Below, piece by piece: positions 36,696 through 45,320 of a DNA stretch of 64,000 nt (the first letter of the stretch is position 1; the number at the start of each line of letters is the position of its first letter). The stretch lies in contig JANINS010000003.1 in the NCBI GenBank assembly GCA_024508725.1, positions 1,302,001-1,366,000 of the forward strand, in the 5' to 3' direction. The position numbers were made by a program, and so were the translations under genes. The notes under the pieces are model-generated. The model ran no database searches. It was not told the DNA's origin and was given only the letters and a program-made list of their open reading frames with translations. This DNA is from Chitinophagaceae bacterium. Its GTDB lineage: Bacteria; Bacteroidota; Bacteroidia; Chitinophagales; Chitinophagaceae.

Positions 36696-37370
36696 ATGAG
36701 TATCTGGTTTTTGCTTATTGGGATCATGGTTATTAGCATGTTGGTTTCCAACACGTTGAGAAGTAGGTTAGAACGTTATAGTCAAATGCCTTTGAGTAGT
36801 GGTTATACCGGTAAAGAGGTAGCTGAAAAAATGCTTCGAGATAATGGTATTTACGATGTTCAGATCGTTTCGGTAGAGGGTAGCCTTACAGACCACTATA
36901 ATCCCGAAAAGAAGACAGTGAACCTTAGCCCTGAGATTTATCACGGCCAAAGTATTGCTGCTGCGGCAGTTGCGGCTCACGAATGTGGCCATGCGGTGCA
37001 ACATGCTACTGCCTATAGCTGGCTGAAAATGAGAAGCACTTTGGTGCCGATCGTTCAGTTTGGAAGCACCATCGTTCCCTGGGTTTTGATTGGTGGAGTG
37101 TTGATGCTCAAAGCTTTTCCCATGCTTTTACTCGGTGGTATCATCCTTTTTGCAATAACAACATTGTTCTCTTTCATCACTCTTCCGGTTGAGTTTGACG
37201 CAAGCCGAAGAGCTTTGGCCTGGTTGGAAAGAACGAATATTACCAACGCCAACGAGCAGCCAAAAGCCAAAGACGGACTAAAATGGGCTGCCATGACTTA
37301 TGTTGTAGCTGCAATTTCGTCACTCGCAACGCTATTGTATTATGTTTCGGTTTATAATAACAGGAGATAA
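36696..37370 (+). CDS. Neutral zinc metallopeptidase (Zn_peptidase_2/YugP-like)
   Basis: This 224-residue membrane protein has one N-terminal helix, the zinc-binding motif H95-E-C-G-H99 (AAHECGHAVQH), and two or three C-terminal helices. The later FDASRRAL segment supplies the third conserved acidic region of the family. It belongs to the YugP-type peptidases of unknown substrate. A clear ribosome site AAGGAG precedes the ATG. Confidence 0.92.
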   Translation: MSIWFLLIGIMVISMLVSNTLRSRLERYSQMPLSSGYTGKEVAEKMLRDNGIYDVQIVSVEGSLTDHYNPEKKTVNLSPEIYHGQSIAAAAVAAHECGHAVQHATAYSWLKMRSTLVPIVQFGSTIVPWVLIGGVLMLKAFPMLLLGGIILFAITTLFSFITLPVEFDASRRALAWLERTNITNANEQPKAKDGLKWAAMTYVVAAISSLATLLYYVSVYNNRR

Positions 37371-37406
37371 TTAGTTAGCCAGCTGAAGCACTCTGTGGCA
37401 TCGTTT

Positions 37407-37426
37407 GTTGTGTCACTCACTTGTAC
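37407..37426 (-). repeat. Dispersed intergenic repeat, copy 2 (variant)
   Basis: On the minus strand the sequence is GTACAAGTGAGTGACACAAC, a variant of the 20-base core with GTGAGTGACACAAC in place of GTGTGCGACGCAAC. It lies just behind the zinc peptidase gene and next to a CGCAAAG-rich inverted repeat. Confidence 0.65.
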
Positions 37427-37452
37427 GTTCAGAACTTTCCTGGGCCTTATAG

Positions 37453-37552
37453 TAACGCAAAGAACGTAAAGGTTTTCGCAGAGAACGCAAAGTAGCTATT
37501 CATGTAAAGCCTGCTTTGCGATCTTTGCGGTTTTCTTCGGGTTCTTTGCGAT
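37453..37552. repeat. CGCAAAG-rich inverted-repeat element, copy 1
   Basis: Motifs CGCAAAGAACG, CGCAGAGAACGCAAAG on one side and CTTTGCGATCTTTGCGG, GTTCTTTGCGAT on the other form a large imperfect inverted repeat with a loop around 37495-37510. A second copy is at 47731-47814. No ORF is inside. Confidence 0.75.
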
Positions 37553-37565
37553 ACTTAAATCTTTA

Positions 37566-37667
37566 TTATCGATTAAGCAATCTTTTTACTGTTTTGATTA
37601 TTGCCCAGGCTGCCAGTATTCCAATAACGGCAACTATTATTAATTCAGGAAATGAAAAAGAACCCAT
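37566..37667 (-). CDS. Tiny membrane protein (33 residues)
   Basis: This ORF reads MGSFSFPELIIVAVIGILAA, then a basic tail TVKRLLNR. It would be one membrane helix with a positive cytoplasmic end. The start resembles TatA (MGSFS-PELI-I), but the amphipathic helix and hinge FG of TatA are missing. It ends close to an inverted-repeat element and is preceded by the rng terminator. No family was recognised; a chance ORF is possible. Confidence 0.45.
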   Translation of the reverse strand: MGSFSFPELIIVAVIGILAAWAIIKTVKRLLNR

Positions 37668-37710
37668 AGCATCATTTTTCTAAAACTAAACATTTTATCG
37701 AATAAAAAAA

Positions 37711-37740
37711 CAAGTCCCGCAACATGCGGGACTTGTTTTT
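37711..37740. terminator. Bidirectional terminator of rng
   Basis: The arms CAAGTCCCGC (37711-37720) and GCGGGACTTG (37726-37735) have A-rich and T-rich flanks on both sides. The T-run reads into the rng stop codon region. It shares the TCCCGC stem with three other terminators here. Confidence 0.85.
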
Positions 37741-39290
37741 TAAAACTTGATCTCTTCTTCCTGTTGGTCGAAGAAGTGATATTCGGTTAGTTGATAATTC
37801 GTATTCGGTTGCACTTTAAACCTGATACCATATTTCTTTCTCCATTTTGCCTGGATGCTGTTCCAGAACCAACCTTTGGTAAGGTGTGAGTGAAGAATAG
37901 GATGTGTCAGCAACGTTAAGTTCTTATGCTGATGCGTTACCAGGTAAGATAAACGCTTTTCAATCTCATCTTCCAATAACAAAGTAGAAGTGATCTTTCC
38001 TGTGCCATGACATGATGGACAAATCTCAGCCGTGTTGATGTTCACCTCTGGTCTCATTCTTTGACGGGTGATCTGCATCAAACCAAACTTAGAGATAGGC
38101 AGCACAGCATGTTTCGCCCTGTCAGGTTTCATAAGCTCTTCCATAGCATCCTGCAATTTGCGACGATTCTCGGGAAGCTTCATATCAATGAAATCAACAA
38201 CGATAATTCCACCAATATCTCTCAATCTTAGTTGGCGAGCAATTTCTTCTGCAGCTTCAAGGTTAGTTTGCAAAGCATTTTCTTCCTGGCTGGCACTTAC
38301 ACTTTTGTACCCACTGTTCACATCGATCACATGCAATGCTTCAGTGTGTTCGATGATGAGGTAAGCACCACTGTCAAGGTTCACTGTTTTACCAAATGCA
38401 CCTTTTACCTGTTTGGTGATACCGTAATGATCGAAGATGGGTAAACCGTTCTGGTATTGCGAAACGATCTCTGCTTTATCAGGAAATATCTTTTGTATGT
38501 AGTTCTTCGTGTCGTTGTAAATGTTCTTGTCATTTACGATGACTTTATTGAAGTCTTCGTTCAACAGATCACGAAGTATGCTGGTGGTTTTATCCTGCTC
38601 ACTCATGATCTTAGCCGGGGCAACTGCATTCTTCAGATTCTTTTGAATCGCATTCCATGTCTCCACTAAAGTAGAAAGGTCTTCATGCAGTTCTGCAGTC
38701 TTCTTTCCTTCAGCTGCCGTTCTTACGATCACACCAAAATTCTTCGGACGAATAGCTTCAACGATCTTATGCAATCTTTTTCGCTCTTCAGAAGAATGTA
38801 TCTTCTTAGAAACAGCAACAATCTCATTGAATGGCGTAACAACTACAAATCTTCCTGGTAAAGATATCTCGCAACTTAATCTCGGCCCTTTAGCTGCGAT
38901 CGGTTCTTTAAGAATCTGAACCAATACATTCGGTTTGCCATTTAATACTTCGTTGATCTTTCCTGTTTTTACGATCTCAGGTTCAATCTGGAATTTCGCA
39001 AAGTCAAATTCACCATTCTTATCGCTCATGGCAAGGTTGGTGAACTTGAGAATCGATCTTGCAAAAGGACTTAGATCTGTATAATGAAGGAAGGCATCTT
39101 TTTCAAAGCCTACATCCACGAAGGCTGCATTTAAACCTGGGATAAGCTTTTTTACTTTACCCAGGTAAAGATCACCTACGGCAAAACTTGCATCTGTTTT
39201 TTCATGATGCAGCTCAACCAGCTTTTTATCTTCTAATAATGCGATCTCTACACCTGTAGGAGCGGCATTAATAATTAGTTCTTTGTTCAC
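37740..39290 (-). CDS. rng: Ribonuclease E/G family protein (RNase G)
   Basis: This 516-residue endoribonuclease has the S1-like N-terminal domain (FAVGDLYLGKVKKLIPGLNAAFVDVGFEKDAFL in part), the 5'-sensor region, and the catalytic DVNSG and IVVDFIDM motifs with metal-binding aspartates. A zinc-link CPSCHGTGK follows near residue 425. It processes 16S rRNA and mRNA. The length matches RNase G, without the long RNase E tail. Confidence 0.95.
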   Translation of the reverse strand: MNKELIINAAPTGVEIALLEDKKLVELHHEKTDASFAVGDLYLGKVKKLIPGLNAAFVDVGFEKDAFLHYTDLSPFARSILKFTNLAMSDKNGEFDFAKFQIEPEIVKTGKINEVLNGKPNVLVQILKEPIAAKGPRLSCEISLPGRFVVVTPFNEIVAVSKKIHSSEERKRLHKIVEAIRPKNFGVIVRTAAEGKKTAELHEDLSTLVETWNAIQKNLKNAVAPAKIMSEQDKTTSILRDLLNEDFNKVIVNDKNIYNDTKNYIQKIFPDKAEIVSQYQNGLPIFDHYGITKQVKGAFGKTVNLDSGAYLIIEHTEALHVIDVNSGYKSVSASQEENALQTNLEAAEEIARQLRLRDIGGIIVVDFIDMKLPENRRKLQDAMEELMKPDRAKHAVLPISKFGLMQITRQRMRPEVNINTAEICPSCHGTGKITSTLLLEDEIEKRLSYLVTHQHKNLTLLTHPILHSHLTKGWFWNSIQAKWRKKYGIRFKVQPNTNYQLTEYHFFDQQEEEIKF

Positions 39291-39430
39291 TTAGTCGCAA
39301 CTTTAATCTGCAATCGTTATTGAGTATAACAATCCATAGCCATATAGCTGGTTACTATCAAATCCTGCCACTGATAAGGTTAAAGGAGGGAAAAGGTAAA
39401 GTTGCAGCGATGAAAGTGTGGCTGAAAGTT

Positions 39431-39464
39431 TCAAATGCCGGAACGATAACGATCCGGCATTTGA
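39431..39464 (-). terminator. Hairpin behind the COX24-like small protein gene
   Basis: The 12-bp perfect arms TCAAATGCCGGA (39431-39442) and TCCGGCATTTGA (39453-39464) are separated by ten bases. The hairpin lies downstream of the 31-residue gene on the minus strand and upstream of rng. The following T-run is weak, so it may act as a processing or partial termination site. Confidence 0.5.
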
Positions 39465-39485
39465 ATGACAGTATCAGTAGAACAA

Positions 39486-39581
39486 TTACTTGTTCTTCTT
39501 CTTATGACGATTCTTTCTTAGTCTCTTTTTACGTTTGTGAGTAGCAATTTTATGACGCTTTCTCTTTTTACCGCAAGGCAT
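39486..39581 (-). CDS. AURKAIP1/COX24 domain protein, mS38-like (31 residues)
   Basis: This 31-residue, very basic protein starts MPCGKKRKRHKIATHKRKKR and continues with Arg/Lys-rich sequence to NK. It matches the small AURKAIP1/COX24 domain proteins of Bacteroidota, related to the mitochondrial ribosomal protein mS38, so it is probably a small ribosomal subunit component (inference). It lies upstream of rng and downstream of the TPR gene on the same strand. Confidence 0.85.
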   Translation of the reverse strand: MPCGKKRKRHKIATHKRKKRLRKNRHKKKNK

Positions 39582-39616
39582 ACTCAATAAAAATTTTGTC
39601 TGTTATTAATTAGTTT

Positions 39617-40471
39617 CTATTTCCTTAACTCCTCTATGCGATGCTGGATATCCTGCTTCGCTTCGGGAATGTCAATTAGTTTTTGTAGCAATTCATACTG
39701 GGCAATGGCATTTACCTTATCACCTTTTCTTTCGTAAGCATCTGCCAGCATTGCTATCATTTCCATGTTCTTTGGCTCTTTTACCAAGATGATTTTTATC
39801 CGTTCAATTGCTTTATCAAATTGCCCCGACTTCATACCTCCATAAGCCAATATCTTCTGAGCATATATATTGTTCGGATCTTTCTCAGCCACTGTTCTCA
39901 CCTTCATAATGCCTTCCATTGGATTGTCTGAGATATTGCCAAACATATAGCAGGCACCCAAACCAACAACGGCAGAATCATTATTCGGATTCAGCTCCAA
40001 AGCCTTTTCAAAAAGAACTTTCGCATTCTCGGCGAGCCAGTGTTGCATAGAAGGATTATCTACACCGATCAGGCGGCTCTCCATTAAATGGGCTGCAAAT
40101 GTGAGGCTTTTCTCGGAATTTTCCAATTTAGCGGCTTCCGCAGTATACCAGGCATACGGTAAAAAAGCGTTAATGCTGTCTCGCCAAAAGGCAGCAAGCT
40201 GGTGATTTACGTGGATCTGTTGTTCATTTACGTTACCACGACTTACAGAATTTTCCAGTTTGGCCAGGTAATCTAACTGGTAAGGTTTCAGATCTTTTTT
40301 TAAGTCTGATAAGATATCGCCAAAAGAGGTATGACCCGCAGCATCATGTTGATTTTGTGCAGGTTGTTGCTCCTTCTGCTTAGCAGTTTTGCCGAAGATG
40401 AATAAAAGAGAAAAAAGAATGATTCCGCCGGAAATTACCAGCAACTGAGGTTTAATCTTCGTCGTCTTCAC
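39617..40471 (-). CDS. Tetratricopeptide repeat protein, membrane-anchored
   Basis: This 284-residue protein has one N-terminal membrane helix (about residues 10-27) and a C-terminal TPR array (ALELNPNNDSAVVGLGACY, DPNNIYAQKILAYGG, EPKNMEMIAMLADAYERKG). It overlaps the IHF-like gene by 20 bases, so the two are co-transcribed. A protein-protein scaffold role is likely; no partner is known. Confidence 0.85.
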   Translation of the reverse strand: MKTTKIKPQLLVISGGIILFSLLFIFGKTAKQKEQQPAQNQHDAAGHTSFGDILSDLKKDLKPYQLDYLAKLENSVSRGNVNEQQIHVNHQLAAFWRDSINAFLPYAWYTAEAAKLENSEKSLTFAAHLMESRLIGVDNPSMQHWLAENAKVLFEKALELNPNNDSAVVGLGACYMFGNISDNPMEGIMKVRTVAEKDPNNIYAQKILAYGGMKSGQFDKAIERIKIILVKEPKNMEMIAMLADAYERKGDKVNAIAQYELLQKLIDIPEAKQDIQHRIEELRK

Positions 40472-40781
40472 TTAACGGTTTTGGCACAAAAGTACCGGGT
40501 TGAATCTTCTCTTTCACCTCATTTACAAATTCTTTTGAAGGTTTGAAAGCCGGTATATAGTGCTCAGGGATCTCTACTGCTATATTCTTCTTGATGTTAC
40601 GTCCGATCTTAGCGGCTCTTTTCTTGGTAATGAAGCTTCCAAAGCCCCTGATGTAAATATTTTCTCCTTTAGAAAGATTGTCTTTCACCTCTTTGAAGAA
40701 AGATTCCAACGATACCAGGACATCGACTTTAGGGATGCCGGTCTTTTCAGAAATATTGTTGATCAGATCGGACTTTCTCAT
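40452..40781 (-). CDS. HU/IHF family DNA-binding protein
   Basis: This 109-residue protein has the HU/IHF fold: MRKSDLINNISEKTGIPKVDV helices, GENIYIRGFGSF, RNIKKN and the IPEHYIPAFKPS arm. An acidic/Pro tail (PLSEDDED) extends it by about 12 residues beyond typical HU. It bends DNA and organises the nucleoid. The overlap with the TPR gene suggests an operon. Confidence 0.92.
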   Translation of the reverse strand: MRKSDLINNISEKTGIPKVDVLVSLESFFKEVKDNLSKGENIYIRGFGSFITKKRAAKIGRNIKKNIAVEIPEHYIPAFKPSKEFVNEVKEKIQPGTFVPKPLSEDDED

Positions 40782-40973
40782 ATTATCAATTGATTTTTAA
40801 TTGAATATTAGAAACTCTAAATTACAACAAAGATGCCAGCCGGATAAAAAATGTGAATTTTTTTTAAGCCGTTTGCCGCTGAGCCATAGTTTTTTCAGCA
40901 ATTCAAATTTTTTGTAACTGTTTCTCCCTGCGATTTATATGGCTACAATGCCTGCTATTAGTTTATTTGTTGC

Positions 40974-42029
40974 ATGAAAACAGGCTTCACAAGGCTATTG
41001 TTACAGTGGAACAGGGAAAAAAATGATCGAAAGATGCCCTGGAAGGGAGAAAAAGATCCTTATAAGATATGGCTGAGTGAGGTGATACTTCAACAAACAC
41101 GTGTAGAACAAGGACTTGGATATTACCAGCGGTTTGTTCATCAGTATCCTACAATAAAGCATTTAGCAACTGCTAAAGATGAAGAAGTGTATAAGCTTTG
41201 GGAAGGATTGGGTTATTACAGCCGTTGCAGAAACCTGTTGGCTACAGCAAGAATAATTGTAAATGAAAAGGCCGGAAAATTCCCTAAAACTTATGAAGAT
41301 ATATTGGAATTGAAAGGTGTGGGACCCTACATAGCTTCTGCTGTTGCTTCGTTTGCTTACAATTTGCCTTACGCTGTTTTAGATGGAAATGTTTTCAGGG
41401 TGCTCTCCAGATTATATGGGATTGAAACACCTATTGATTCCACTTTTGGTAAAAAGCAATTTGCCACGATAGCTCACGAAAATCTGGATCAAAAAAATGC
41501 AGCCGAATACAACCAGGCCATTATGGATTTTGGTGCTACTGTTTGCAAACCCATGGTGCCGAGTTGCAGTAGCTGCCCCATGAAAAAGATATGCATTGCT
41601 TTTCAAAATGGCCTGGTCAATCATCTTCCTGTTAAAGAAAAAATACTGCAGAAAAAACTTCGCTGGTTCTATTACTTTTTATTTGAGGTTGGTGGAAAGT
41701 ATTTGGTGCATCAACGTACAGGAAAAGATATCTGGCAAAACCTTTACGAGTTTTATCCTTTCGAAAGTCCTGAACAAATTGCCTGGGATGAGGAGAAATT
41801 GAAAGCCTGGCTGCAGGATCAATTCGGTATAAAAAGCTATAAGCTCAAACACATTTCTGAAGTAAAAAGTCAGCAGTTAACGCACCAAACAATCAAAGGG
41901 CAGTTCTTTAGAATTGAGCTTAATAAAGTTCCGAAAGCATTAGAACATTATCAATGGTTGGCGAGTAAAGAGATGCAAAAACTGGCTTTCCCGAAGTTCA
42001 TCAATTCATTTTTAGAAAGCGGACTATAG
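40974..42029 (+). CDS. mutY: A/G-specific adenine glycosylase
   Basis: This 351-residue repair enzyme removes adenine opposite 8-oxoguanine. It has catalytic Glu36 (LSEVILQQTRV), the helix-hairpin-helix LKGVGPYIASA, catalytic Asp137 (VLDGNVFRV), the 4Fe-4S motif C191-x6-C198-x2-C201-x5-C207, and a C-terminal NUDIX-like domain. It heads the order mutY-ssb-gldE-gldD, well known in Bacteroidota. Confidence 0.96.
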   Translation: MKTGFTRLLLQWNREKNDRKMPWKGEKDPYKIWLSEVILQQTRVEQGLGYYQRFVHQYPTIKHLATAKDEEVYKLWEGLGYYSRCRNLLATARIIVNEKAGKFPKTYEDILELKGVGPYIASAVASFAYNLPYAVLDGNVFRVLSRLYGIETPIDSTFGKKQFATIAHENLDQKNAAEYNQAIMDFGATVCKPMVPSCSSCPMKKICIAFQNGLVNHLPVKEKILQKKLRWFYYFLFEVGGKYLVHQRTGKDIWQNLYEFYPFESPEQIAWDEEKLKAWLQDQFGIKSYKLKHISEVKSQQLTHQTIKGQFFRIELNKVPKALEHYQWLASKEMQKLAFPKFINSFLESGL

Positions 42030-42121
42030 TGGGATGGAGGAAGGGAGTTGCCGGAATTTCTCATTGTTTCTCTATGTCGTTATGGCTACGTGGTTCAGAA
42101 AAGCTCAATGATGTGCTGAAA

Positions 42122-42141
42122 GTACAAGAGTGCGACGCAAC
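42122..42141 (+). repeat. Dispersed intergenic repeat, copy 3
   Basis: The exact core GTACAAGAGTGCGACGCAAC lies between mutY and ssb, followed by CTTCAATAGACAATCCGGAG and TTGTTTCA, which match the downstream part of copies 1 and 4. Confidence 0.8.
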
Positions 42142-42261
42142 GAAACTTCAATAGACAATCCGGAGCTTGTTTCACAAAAAAATCCCTAAGAATTCTTTTA
42201 TTTTCCGAAAAAGGCTAATTTTAAAAGTAAACTACACTTCAGAAGAACTAAAAACTAACGT

Positions 42262-42693
42262 ATGAGAGGGGTTAACAGAGTTATGTTGATCGGCAACCTG
42301 GGCAAAGATCCAGACGTTCAACACCTGGAAGGAAATATTGGTGTAGCCAAATTTCCGCTTGCTACTACAGAGACTTACAAAGACAGATCTGGTAAACTGG
42401 TTTCGCAAACTGAATGGCATACTGTTGTGCTATGGAGAGGCCTTGCAGAACTGGCCCAGAAATACTTACACAAAGGCAGCCTTATTTATGTTGAAGGCCG
42501 TTTACGTACCAGGAGCTGGGAAGATAAAGAAGGCAATAAGAAATTCGCAACTGAAGTGGTTGGCGATAACCTGATCATGCTGGATAAAAGAGGTGAAGGT
42601 CATGTACACCTTACCGCAGATGGCATTGAAGGTTATAACGAAGATGTTCCACCACCTACAATGGGAGAATCTTCTGAAACGCTTCCGTTTTGA
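42262..42693 (+). CDS. ssb: Single-stranded DNA-binding protein
   Basis: This 143-residue OB-fold protein starts MRGVNRVMLIGNLGKDPDV. It has the ssDNA-binding WHTVVLWRGLAE and GSLIYVEGRLRTRSW segments and a short linker to the acidic C-terminal tail ending TLPF (partner-binding). It coats ssDNA in replication and repair. Confidence 0.97.
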   Translation: MRGVNRVMLIGNLGKDPDVQHLEGNIGVAKFPLATTETYKDRSGKLVSQTEWHTVVLWRGLAELAQKYLHKGSLIYVEGRLRTRSWEDKEGNKKFATEVVGDNLIMLDKRGEGHVHLTADGIEGYNEDVPPPTMGESSETLPF

Positions 42694-42741
42694 TCGGATG
42701 ATACATCAGCACTATGCTGATATTGTTCATTAAAATCTTGT

Positions 42742-44055
42742 GTGTTGGACTATCACTCGGTCGTTGATCATCTGTTATTTTTTTCGGTAAATCCACAGGG
42801 CACTACTGTTTTGGTAGTGCTGCTTTTGTTTCTGCTGATGTTCTCGTTCGTAATTGCAGGAGCTGAGGTGGCTTTTTTTTCACTTACTTATAAAGACATC
42901 AATCATCTTAAAACAAAACAGTTGCCTGTTTATGATAAGATCGTTGATCTGTTGGACCAGCCAAAGGCTTTGCTGGGCTCATTACTTATTGGTAACAGCC
43001 TGGTGAATATTTCGATCATCATTATTTCAAACCTGTTGATCGATGATCTTTTCTCATTAAAGTATGAATGGCTCGAGTTTGTTGTAAAAGTGGTAGCAGT
43101 AACATTTACACTGGTATTGTTTGGTGAGATCATGCCTAAAGTAATGGCTACGCAGAACAATATTCGCTTTGCGAAAGATGTGGCGCCATTTATTGAAGTG
43201 ATTTTTTATCTGTTCAAAGGTTTGAGTAACTGGATGAGTCAGTTCTCAGATGTGATTGAAAGAAGGCTCGCCAACAAAAAAAAGAAGAATGGCGCTTTTA
43301 GTCAGGAAGAAATGAATGATGCTATTGATCTTACTGACAGCAAAGAGAAGAACATTCTTAAAGGCATTGTGAAGTTTGGCGATACTACCGTGAAGCAGAT
43401 AATGAAAGCCAGGCTGGATGTTCATGGAATTGATTACGATACTTCATTAGAAGAGTTGGTAAAGAAGGTAGAAGACCTGCATTATAGCCGTGTGCCTGTG
43501 TACAATGAAACGTTGGATCAGATAGCTGGCGTTCTGTATACAAAAGATTTGCTTCCATATTTAGATGGTCAGCAGGATTTTGACTGGCACAGGTTACTTC
43601 GTCCGCCATATTTTGTACATGAACAAAAGTTGATTGAAGACCTGTTAAAAGAATTTCAATCGAAGCGAATTCACTTTGCCATTGTAGTAGATGAATTTGG
43701 TGGAACAAGTGGAATTGTAACGTTAGAAGACATACTTGAAGAGATCATCGGCGAAATAAAAGATGAGTTTGATGAGGAAGACCTTAATTACAAAAAGCTG
43801 GATGATCATAATTATCTCTTCGAAGGCAAAACACCGATCACTGATGTTTGCAGGGTGATGGGATTAGCCTTAGATACTTTTGATGAAGTGAAAGGAGAAA
43901 GTGATTCACTTGCAGGATTGGTACTGGAATTAGCAGGTGATTTTCCAGCCGTAAACAGAGTTATTCCTTGTGGTGATTTTGATTTCACTGTAATAGAAGT
44001 AGAGAAGAACAGGCTTAACAAAATAAAAGCTACCATTAAACTGGAGTTGAAGTAG
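42742..44055 (+). CDS. gldE: Gliding motility-associated protein GldE (CNNM/CorC-type)
   Basis: This 437-residue membrane protein has a DUF21/CNNM transmembrane domain (about residues 20-190), a CBS-domain pair (about 210-335, with MKARLDVHGID and SRVPVYNETL) and a C-terminal CorC/HlyC domain (about 345-437). Placement between ssb and gldD identifies it as GldE, which assists gliding and type IX function. The start is a GTG, with a TTG one codon later as alternative. gldD follows after 10 bases. Confidence 0.9.
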   Translation: MLDYHSVVDHLLFFSVNPQGTTVLVVLLLFLLMFSFVIAGAEVAFFSLTYKDINHLKTKQLPVYDKIVDLLDQPKALLGSLLIGNSLVNISIIIISNLLIDDLFSLKYEWLEFVVKVVAVTFTLVLFGEIMPKVMATQNNIRFAKDVAPFIEVIFYLFKGLSNWMSQFSDVIERRLANKKKKNGAFSQEEMNDAIDLTDSKEKNILKGIVKFGDTTVKQIMKARLDVHGIDYDTSLEELVKKVEDLHYSRVPVYNETLDQIAGVLYTKDLLPYLDGQQDFDWHRLLRPPYFVHEQKLIEDLLKEFQSKRIHFAIVVDEFGGTSGIVTLEDILEEIIGEIKDEFDEEDLNYKKLDDHNYLFEGKTPITDVCRVMGLALDTFDEVKGESDSLAGLVLELAGDFPAVNRVIPCGDFDFTVIEVEKNRLNKIKATIKLELK

Positions 44056-44065
44056 TTTTGACGAG

Positions 44066-44671
44066 ATGAAAACCGTTGATCGTTGGTCGTTGTTGATTGT
44101 TGGATTAAGTCTTCTTACCGGAGTTTTCCTTAGTTCCTGCAATTCAACTTTTACACCAAAACCAAGAGGTTATTTTCAAATTGATTTTCCTAAAAAAGAA
44201 TACAGGGTTTTTGCTCAGGCAGGTTATCCATATTCATTCGAGTATCCTGTTTATAGCACAGTAATAAAAGACAGCACTTTTTTTGGAGAGGCAACCGAAA
44301 ATCCCTGGTGGGTGAATATCGATTTTCCACAGTTCCAGGGAAAGATGTATCTCAGTTATAAATCGATTGGGGCGAATAAGTTTGATAAGTTACTGAATGA
44401 TGCTTTCAATCTTACCAATAAGCATAGTCAGAAGGCGTATTCAATAGACGATTCCTTGATGATTACGCCGAACAATGTTCGTGGAATGTTCTTTAAAGTA
44501 GGAGGTGATGTAGCAACATCGTATCAATTCTTTCTTACAGACTCCACTAAACATTTTTTACGTGGAGCTTTGTATTTTGAAGCAACGCCCAACCAGGATT
44601 CGCTTAACCCGGTAAATAATTTTGTATCAGAGGACATGAGGCATCTCATCAATACTTTTCGCTGGAAATAA
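44066..44671 (+). CDS. gldD: Gliding motility lipoprotein GldD
   Basis: This 201-residue lipoprotein has lipobox Cys25 (FLSSCNS). The mature part has the GldD signatures YFQIDFPKKEYR, NPWWVNIDFP and GALYFEA, and ends RHLINTFRWK. It is needed for gliding and type IX secretion in Flavobacterium. It is coupled to gldE (10-base gap). A short imperfect hairpin (AGCCATCCAGG/CCTGAATGGCT, 44673-44699) follows without a T-run. Confidence 0.92.
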   Translation: MKTVDRWSLLIVGLSLLTGVFLSSCNSTFTPKPRGYFQIDFPKKEYRVFAQAGYPYSFEYPVYSTVIKDSTFFGEATENPWWVNIDFPQFQGKMYLSYKSIGANKFDKLLNDAFNLTNKHSQKAYSIDDSLMITPNNVRGMFFKVGGDVATSYQFFLTDSTKHFLRGALYFEATPNQDSLNPVNNFVSEDMRHLINTFRWK

Positions 44672-44761
44672 AAGCCATCCAGGAAAAACCTGAATGGCTG
44701 GCAAACACTGATACTCCCAACTTTGTATCAGAATACCTATAACGGCTACGAAGAAAAATAG

Positions 44762-45310
44762 TTACGAACGCTTCTTCTTTTTCACTGCATTTACTTTAGG
44801 AGGCAAGGGAGCCCTGGAAAATATTCGTGGTGTTATTCGGGTTGATTTAACTTCTTCTGTTGCAGGAGTTGGCGGTTCTTCTGCTTTCACTTCAACAACA
44901 GGTGCTGGTGGCTCTGATGGAGTAGGAGCAACTTTTTCAACTATCACTTCTGGTTCTGCAGGTGGAGCAACCGGAACATCTTCTACCACTTCCACTGTTA
45001 CAGTTTTCTTTTGTTTTGGCGGAGGAGGAGGTGGCGGAACAGTTTTCTTTGGCTTTTTAGGCTTGGGTTTTTCTGCGATCGTTTCTTCCTGCTGATCATT
45101 CACCATTTGTTCTTCCAATGCTGCACGACTATAATCTTCAAGATCGATCTCTTTTTCTGAGATCAATGTACTCCCGGTTGTAGGAAGTTCTTCTTTGTAC
45201 AAATTGGATAACGTTCCTGCATTACTTGCCTGTGTGTAATCAACAAATCCGGTGATGGCGGCTGCTCCCATCAGGCCAATGCACGTGTACAAAACTGCTG
45301 CATGTTTCAT
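44762..45310 (-). CDS. Pro/Lys/Glu-rich membrane-anchored protein, TonB-like linker
   Basis: This 182-residue protein has an N-terminal helix (VLYTCIGLMGAAAITGF) and then a long periplasmic Pro-rich region (EKPKPKKPKKTVPPPPPPPK, later EPPAPVVEVKAEEPPTP). It ends with a basic tail (PKVNAVKKKKRS). The linker resembles that of TonB, but the TonB C-terminal domain is missing. It is only 10 bases behind the DUF2306 gene, so the two likely form an operon. Function is unknown. Confidence 0.65.
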   Translation of the reverse strand: MKHAAVLYTCIGLMGAAAITGFVDYTQASNAGTLSNLYKEELPTTGSTLISEKEIDLEDYSRAALEEQMVNDQQEETIAEKPKPKKPKKTVPPPPPPPKQKKTVTVEVVEDVPVAPPAEPEVIVEKVAPTPSEPPAPVVEVKAEEPPTPATEEVKSTRITPRIFSRAPLPPKVNAVKKKKRS

Positions 45311-45320
45311 GTTCTTTGAT

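Noticed and set aside
37566-37667. Tiny membrane protein as TatA
   Set aside because: The FG hinge and amphipathic helix of TatA are absent; only the first ten residues are similar.
44762-45310. Pro-rich protein as TonB
   Set aside because: The C-terminal TonB domain (YP-x-A-G and following) is missing, and no exbB or exbD gene is near.
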